The position numbers and the translations under genes were made by a program. Source: Acidimicrobiia bacterium (GTDB lineage: Bacteria > Actinomycetota > Acidimicrobiia > Acidimicrobiales > Aldehydirespiratoraceae). From it: a DNA stretch of 34,147 nt. The stretch is from NCBI GenBank assembly GCA_022819505.1, contig JAJEHD010000014.1, positions 237,685 through 271,831 of the forward strand, written 5' to 3'. This document shows positions 29,785 through 34,147 of this stretch, one piece after another (within the stretch, counting starts at the first letter, position 1; every line of letters starts with the position of its first letter). The notes below the pieces were generated by a model, which saw nothing but the letters and a program-made list of their open reading frames with translations, made no database searches and had not been told where the DNA came from.

Positions 29785-31269
29785 GGCTGCTCCTCCCGAG
29801 CGGGGGTCGCTGGCGAGCTCGGCGTTGCGGCGGTCCCCGGCGTGGGCGTGCGGGACGGCGACCACCTGCAGCCCCCCGCCCACGTTGGCCGTGGGGCGCA
29901 CCTCGTAGCCGGCCAGCCTGGCGTCGTCGCGCCACTCGATGCCCGGCTCCGCGAAGGCATACCACCGCTGGCCGATCCCGGCCGGAACGCCGAAGCGATC
30001 ACCGGTGGGGCACACGAACCAGCGCGGCCCGGCCGCGATGTCGGCCGTGGTCGCGCCCAGCCGGAAGCGCTGGATGGCCTGGGCCAGCCACTGCACCTGC
30101 CGGTCGCCTCCGGGGGTGGCCAGCGTCATCCAGCCCGAGCCGTCGCGGCGCCGGACATGGGCCGCACTCAGCGTGTGGGGCAGAACGGCCCCACCGCGCC
30201 GGTTGCATCCGGGCAGGTCCGGGCGGTCCGACAGCGCGGTCCCGACCCGGTTGCTGAAGGCCACGCCGGTGCCGCCCGCCACCCAGCCCGTGCCGAACTG
30301 CACTCCGGCCAGGCTGTGCACCACCGTTGCCGACAGCCCGCTGCGGTCCAGCGCAGTGGCCACCGCGGTGCCGGCCGGCAGGGCGGGCCCCCGGCGGCAG
30401 AACTCGGTGAGCTGTTCCTCGGTGAGTGGCGCGGTCGCCTCGGCGTACGCCCGCGACCCGGGATCGGCGTCGGGTCCCGCGGCCGACAGCAGCGCCGGGG
30501 TTATGGCGGCCTGGCTCGGCGCCGGCGTCACCCACACCACGATGTCGTCGAGCTCGAAACGCCGGGCCGGCTCGACGGTCGCCTGCACCGCGTGCAGGTC
30601 GTCGCGGGTTAGAGCGGCACCCTCCTCGGCCGCCGCGGCCACTAGCCGTTCGGCCAGCTCGCCGCGGTAGAAGGCGTCCGGCCCTCGCTGGGCGACCGTG
30701 TCGAGGGTGGCTGCCAGCGCCGGCATGCGGATAGTCGCGCCCTGGCCCGGGGCTGTGCCGGTGCCCAGCATCCGTTGCAGCGCTTGGATGTGTCCCCGGT
30801 CCTGCACCCGCCGGTACACGTCGGCCATACGAGCGGTCACGACATGACCGGCTGCGGCCGCGCCCGCACCGTTGAAGAGCTCGTCCCAGTCCAGCCTCCC
30901 ATGGGCCCGCCAGGCCGCCTCGGCGCCCCGCAGCGAGCCGGGCACCACCGCGTTCTGCGGACCGCTGGTGGGCGGCCAGCCCTCGCGGTCCGCGCCGTTG
31001 GAGTCGGTCGGGGCCAGCGGCACCCGGGACCATCCTCCGTACGCCTGGACAACCTCGCCGCTCGGGCCGTCCCCGCCGGCCACCAGGACCACCATCTCCC
31101 CGCCGGGCCCGGACTGCGGGGCGTTGACCACCCACTGGCTGAAGGCCGCGGCCAGGGCGGCGTCGACCGCCGAACCGCCGGCGCGCAGGGCCTCGACCCC
31201 GGCCTCCGTCGCCAGCCTGTGCCCGCTGGCGACCCCCGCCGACCCGTCCACCGACCCGGCCACCTGCAT
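29770..31269 (-). CDS. Gamma-glutamyltransferase-like Ntn hydrolase, 499 aa
   Basis: The protein follows the GGT/cephalosporin acylase fold across its length: SGHRLATEAGVEALRAGGSAVDAALAAAF region (ALRAGGSAVDAAL at about 27-39), NAPQSGPGGEMVVLV, and a small-subunit half with GTGWVAGGTGVAFSNRVG. GGTs self-cleave before a Thr that then acts as nucleophile. The expected TTHxSVVD is here TAVATALD, beginning at T301, so the nucleophilic Thr is kept while the next Thr and His are changed. There is no signal peptide, unlike most secreted GGTs, so it should act in the cytoplasm; it is shorter than the usual 530-580 aa. It lies 6 bp after the CDC48-like gene and is presumably co-transcribed. Substrate may differ from glutathione. 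Confidence 0.83.
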   Translation of the reverse strand: MQVAGSVDGSAGVASGHRLATEAGVEALRAGGSAVDAALAAAFSQWVVNAPQSGPGGEMVVLVAGGDGPSGEVVQAYGGWSRVPLAPTDSNGADREGWPPTSGPQNAVVPGSLRGAEAAWRAHGRLDWDELFNGAGAAAAGHVVTARMADVYRRVQDRGHIQALQRMLGTGTAPGQGATIRMPALAATLDTVAQRGPDAFYRGELAERLVAAAAEEGAALTRDDLHAVQATVEPARRFELDDIVVWVTPAPSQAAITPALLSAAGPDADPGSRAYAEATAPLTEEQLTEFCRRGPALPAGTAVATALDRSGLSATVVHSLAGVQFGTGWVAGGTGVAFSNRVGTALSDRPDLPGCNRRGGAVLPHTLSAAHVRRRDGSGWMTLATPGGDRQVQWLAQAIQRFRLGATTADIAAGPRWFVCPTGDRFGVPAGIGQRWYAFAEPGIEWRDDARLAGYEVRPTANVGGGLQVVAVPHAHAGDRRNAELASDPRSGGAALALQ

Positions 31270-31275
31270 CTGTCT

Positions 31276-33354
31276 CTACAGCCTGGTGATGGTGGGCAGA
31301 GCGTCGACCAGGTCGTCGAAGCCCATGTCCCGGTCCTCCAGAGCAGCCCGGCTGGCGGCCTCGCCGGCGAGCATCACGATGTCGGCCGCGCTCCATCCCC
31401 CGATGCTGTCCGCCAGTTCCGCGGCCAGGTCCGCATCGAGTTGGAGCCCGTGGGCGCCGGCCAGCGCGGCCAGCAGCTCCGCTCGCCGGTCGCTGTCGGG
31501 GTTGGCCACCTCAAGATGGATCCCGAGCCGGCCCGATCGCAGCACGGCCTCATCGATCAGCTCGGGCCGGTTGGACGCACCTACCACGAACACCTGGCCG
31601 GTGGCCAGCACGTCGTCGAGCGATGCCAGCAGAGCCGACACCACCCTCTCGTCGGTGCGCTCCCCGCTCTCGCCGGCCCGCACCGGGGCCAGCGCGTCGA
31701 GGTGGTCGAGCATCACCAGCGACGGCCGGGCCTCGGCCGCCCGCCGGAACAGCGCCCGCACCGCCTCCTCCGACTCGCCCAGCCACTGGTTGTAGACCTT
31801 GCTCCCCTCGATGGCCACGAAGTTCACGCCGAGCTCGGAGGCCAGGGCGTGCACCAGCGCGCTCTTTCCCGACCCGGCCGGGCCGTGCAGCAGCACCCCC
31901 TGGTCGGTGCCGGTGTCGCCGGGGTCCACCGCCCGGCGGCCCAGCTCCCGGAGCCGCCCCTTGAGCTCGCCGAGGCCCACGATCTGGTCCCAGGTGATGC
32001 GCTCGGTGCGGGTCACCACGTCGCGCAGCACGCTGGGCCGCACCGTCCGGAGCGCGGCCTCCAGGTCGCCGGGTTCCACCGCCAGGTCGGCGCCCTCCAG
32101 CGAGTCGGCCAGCTCGAAGCCCTCGCGGCCCGAGGCCAGCCGGTCGGCCGCCTCCAGGCCGGCCGAGCGGGCCAGGTGCATCAGGTCGGCCCCGGTGAAG
32201 CCGCCGGTCTCGCCGGCCACCGCCGCTATGGCGTCCTGGGCCTGGGCGGTCAGGGGCATCTCCCGGGTGTGGATGGACAGGATCTCGGCCCGGGCCGCCT
32301 CGTCGGGCGGGCCCACGAAGATCTCCTCCTCGAACCGCCCGGGACGGCGGAAGGCCGGGTCGATGGCCTGGATGCGGTTGGTGGTGGCCATCAGGATCAG
32401 GCCGTCCACCTCCTCGAGGCCGTCCATGAGGGTCAGCAGCTGGCTGGCCGCCCGCACGTCGCTCTGGGAGGCCAGCCGTTCCCGGTTGGTGGCGATCACG
32501 TCGAACTCGTCGATCATCACCAGCGAAGGGGCGTGGGCCAGCGCCCGCGAGAACAGCAGCCGCAGGTTGGCCTCCGTCTCGCCCTGCACGCTGCCCACCA
32601 GCTCGGTGGCCGACATGCGGTAGGCGGTGACGCCCAGCTCGTTGGCCAGCGCCTTGCAGATGAGCGTCTTGCCGGTGCCGGGCGGTCCGTGCAGCAGCAC
32701 CCCCTTGGGCGGTCGCACCCCCAGCCGCCGGTAGAACGCGGGACGCAGCAGCGGCAGCTCCACCAGCTCGCGCAGGCGCCGGATTATGGAGTCGCACCCG
32801 CCCACGTCGGCCAGGGTGATGAGCCGCTCCGAGACGCTCACGTCGGCCCGGTGCAGCTCCACTTCGGTGCCGTCGCCCATGCGCGACGGCGACGGCGACG
32901 CCAGGTCGATGCGCACCAGCATCCCGGCCCCGCCCGGGTAGATCTCGGCCAGCACCCGGTTCCCGGGGTACAGCGGCGTGCGGTCGTCGCGCAGCCGCTC
33001 CAGCAGCCGCTGGTGCAGGTTGAACGTCAGGTTGTAGGGCGGCGTGATGCGGGCGCTCTCAGCGACGGGCAGATCACCGACCGCGGCCGCCTCCAGCGGC
33101 TCGCCGGGACGGACCGCCAGCTGGGGCCACAGCATGCGGCCGAGACGCACCAGCGCGTCGTCGTGGTCGTGGACCCGGGCCACTGCCCAGGTGGTGTGGT
33201 CATCGTTGCGGAGCGCGACCGCCTCGCCCTCGGCCAGGCCCAGCTGCTCCAGTCCCGCCGGCGACAGGCTGGCCTCCGACGGGCCGAGCTTCGATCCCGG
33301 CGCGGGCCGGGCCGCCCAGCACCTCAGCTGTTCTGGGCCTGCCACTCCGGGCAC
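31276..33354 (-). CDS. CDC48/VCP-like tandem AAA+ ATPase, about 692 aa
   Basis: The chain resembles CDC48-type unfoldases: an N-terminal domain (about 9-175), D1 (about 176-400) and D2 (about 450-690). D1 is intact: Walker A GPPGTGKT (223-230), Walker B VMIDEFD (279-285), TTNR sensor (324-327), arginine fingers in RRPGRFEEE (336-344). D2 keeps Walker A GPAGSGKS (491-498) and SNRPELID, but Walker B reads VMLDHLD (547-553): the catalytic Glu is His551. D2 may therefore bind but hydrolyse ATP poorly. Two GTGs are possible; 33354 has GGAGG 10 nt upstream, 33345 is the alternative. It overlaps the cupin gene by about 30 nt and precedes the GGT-like gene by 6 bp. Cellular substrate unknown; such ATPases are known but uncommon in bacteria. 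Confidence 0.87.
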   Translation of the reverse strand: MPGVAGPEQLRCWAARPAPGSKLGPSEASLSPAGLEQLGLAEGEAVALRNDDHTTWAVARVHDHDDALVRLGRMLWPQLAVRPGEPLEAAAVGDLPVAESARITPPYNLTFNLHQRLLERLRDDRTPLYPGNRVLAEIYPGGAGMLVRIDLASPSPSRMGDGTEVELHRADVSVSERLITLADVGGCDSIIRRLRELVELPLLRPAFYRRLGVRPPKGVLLHGPPGTGKTLICKALANELGVTAYRMSATELVGSVQGETEANLRLLFSRALAHAPSLVMIDEFDVIATNRERLASQSDVRAASQLLTLMDGLEEVDGLILMATTNRIQAIDPAFRRPGRFEEEIFVGPPDEAARAEILSIHTREMPLTAQAQDAIAAVAGETGGFTGADLMHLARSAGLEAADRLASGREGFELADSLEGADLAVEPGDLEAALRTVRPSVLRDVVTRTERITWDQIVGLGELKGRLRELGRRAVDPGDTGTDQGVLLHGPAGSGKSALVHALASELGVNFVAIEGSKVYNQWLGESEEAVRALFRRAAEARPSLVMLDHLDALAPVRAGESGERTDERVVSALLASLDDVLATGQVFVVGASNRPELIDEAVLRSGRLGIHLEVANPDSDRRAELLAALAGAHGLQLDADLAAELADSIGGWSAADIVMLAGEAASRAALEDRDMGFDDLVDALPTITRL

Positions 33355-33854
33355 GGCTCGAGCACCTCCATGGCCACGCCCCCCTCGGGGCTGATGGCTG
33401 AGTCGAGGTTGGCCCAGCACACCAGCATCCGGGTGGGGCCCACACCGGTGTTGAAGTGCTGGTAGGTGACACCCGACTCCTTGATCGGGATGGCGATGAC
33501 GTCGCCCTCCTCCCACTCGTGGGCCCGGCCGTCGAGCACGGTGTGGCCGCTGCCGACCAGCACGAAGTGGAGGATCCCGCCCTGGCAGTAGAGCTGGCCG
33601 CTGTTGGAGCCCTGACCGATCTCCAGCTCGTGGAAGTACAGGGCCCGCGTGCTGGGCGTCTCCAGATGGGGATGCAGGTACCACCGCATGGTTCCCATCC
33701 GGTTCAGTTCGGGCTCGCAGTCCTCTCGGCCGATCAGGTTCTTGGCCACGGCCCGGCGGTCGCGCTCGGCCCTCGACTCCTCGAAGGTCAGGTCGTACAG
33801 GGTCGGCTCAGGGATCGCCCCGCCCGGCTGGCCGGCGGTCGTCGGCTCAGCCAT
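33324..33854 (-). CDS. Cupin-domain protein, 176 aa
   Basis: This single-domain cupin has a first conserved region around GGILHFVLVGSGHTVLDG (92-109) and a second, GDVIAIPIKESGVTYQHFN (117-135), with H133 and N135 in the family positions. Metal ligands of the first motif are incomplete (H96, H104 candidates), so metal use is uncertain. The end of the upstream cupin gene has a matching second motif (GDLLILPVKPGGVEHQHFN), so the two are paralogues in tandem. ATG at 33854 overlaps that gene by 8 nt. Function is unknown; the ATPase gene starts inside its last codons. Confidence 0.8.
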   Translation of the reverse strand: MAEPTTAGQPGGAIPEPTLYDLTFEESRAERDRRAVAKNLIGREDCEPELNRMGTMRWYLHPHLETPSTRALYFHELEIGQGSNSGQLYCQGGILHFVLVGSGHTVLDGRAHEWEEGDVIAIPIKESGVTYQHFNTGVGPTRMLVCWANLDSAISPEGGVAMEVLEPCPEWQAQNS

Positions 33855-34147
33855 CGCCGGCCCTCTCGCCGATGATCCGGGTGACCGCCACGATGGGATC
33901 CTCTCCGGCCCCGTCGCCGTCGCCGGAGCCGCCGTCGTCGGTGCCGGTGTCGGAGGCCGCCATCTCCCTCCAGTTCGACTGCTCCTTCACCTGGGCCAGC
34001 ATCGACCCGGTCTGGAACAGGAACGGGATGTAGATGAAGGCGATCCACTGCGAGCTCTGGGAGTCGTCGTAGTTGAAGTGCTGGTGCTCGACGCCGCCGG
34101 GCTTCACCGGCAGGATCAGCAGGTCGCCGGGCTTCCAGTGGTACTCC
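33847..34147 (-). CDS. Cupin-domain protein, C-terminal 100 residues (cut by window edge)
   Basis: The 5' part lies outside the window. The visible portion begins in the second cupin motif, with GDLLILPVKPGGVEHQHFN followed by WIAFIYIPFLFQTGSM, and ends in a Gly/Asp-rich low-complexity stretch (about 40 residues from the end) and VAVTRIIGERAGDG. It is the upstream paralogue of the cupin at 33324-33854 and its TGA overlaps that ATG region. An in-frame ATG at 34018 exists but would omit the domain. Substrate unknown. Confidence 0.75.
   Translation of the reverse strand, partial: EYHWKPGDLLILPVKPGGVEHQHFNYDDSQSSQWIAFIYIPFLFQTGSMLAQVKEQSNWREMAASDTGTDDGGSGDGDGAGEDPIVAVTRIIGERAGDG

Noticed and set aside
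30775..33465. An 896-codon open frame on the plus strand
   Set aside because: It lies antisense to the GGT-like and CDC48-like genes, has Gln/His/Gly/Arg-rich composition and no domain; it is a high-GC shadow frame.

Overview
The window is about 34 kb of high-GC bacterial DNA with tightly packed genes. The gene content (two luciferase-like flavin/F420-type oxidoreductases, an acyl-CoA dehydrogenase, an ETF, an ECF sigma factor followed by a small anti-sigma-like gene, many GTG starts, and several starts that look leaderless behind a TANNNT box) suggests an uncultured actinobacterium, perhaps of the class Acidimicrobiia. That placement is inference; no rRNA, tRNA, CRISPR array or insertion sequence was seen.

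Left part (1-7.7 kb). A leftward operon encodes RidA, a GlcG/HbpS-like protein, an ABM-fold protein and the N-terminus of an indolepyruvate:ferredoxin oxidoreductase cut by the window edge. It diverges from a rightward set: an SDR without the usual Tyr/Lys pair, a fused ETF beta-alpha polypeptide, an LLM oxidoreductase and an amidohydrolase. The shared 225-bp spacer holds three copies of an ACCCAAAGAA box arranged as two inverted repeats. A lipoprotein gene and a membrane FtsH-like AAA+/M41 protease follow as a pair.

Middle part (10-22 kb). A tandem 42-bp repeat precedes an autoinhibited Fic protein. Next come a collapsed HAD-hydrolase pseudogene, a SRPBCC protein, a leftward operon of one LLM enzyme and two tandem paralogous MFS transporters, a rightward run (D-threonine-aldolase-like, FAD-linked lactone-oxidase-like, SnoaL-like, haloalkane-dehalogenase-like, DUF2461) and a convergent AlbA_2/ATP-binding regulator-like gene.

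Right part (22-34 kb, all leftward). A coupled operon encodes an acyl-CoA dehydrogenase lacking both usual catalytic Glu positions, an acyl-CoA ligase, a DUF6282-type amidohydrolase, an isopropylmalate-dehydrogenase-like enzyme, a 41-codon bridging ORF made of degenerate copies of the next gene's start, an ornithine-cyclodeaminase/mu-crystallin family protein and a SRPBCC protein. Upstream lie an ECF sigma factor with a truncated anti-sigma-like partner and a CRP-type promoter, then a second operon: two cupins, a CDC48-like tandem AAA+ ATPase with a degenerate second ATPase site, and a gamma-glutamyltransferase-like protein.

Taken together the region looks like a catabolic island for amino- or amide-containing organic acids (ligase, dehydrogenases, amidohydrolases, imine-handling enzymes and an electron-transfer flavoprotein), interleaved with proteostasis AAA+ machines. 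Substrates cannot be read from sequence. A TATACA box sits in promoter position before four catabolic genes and may be a shared -10 element or operator.
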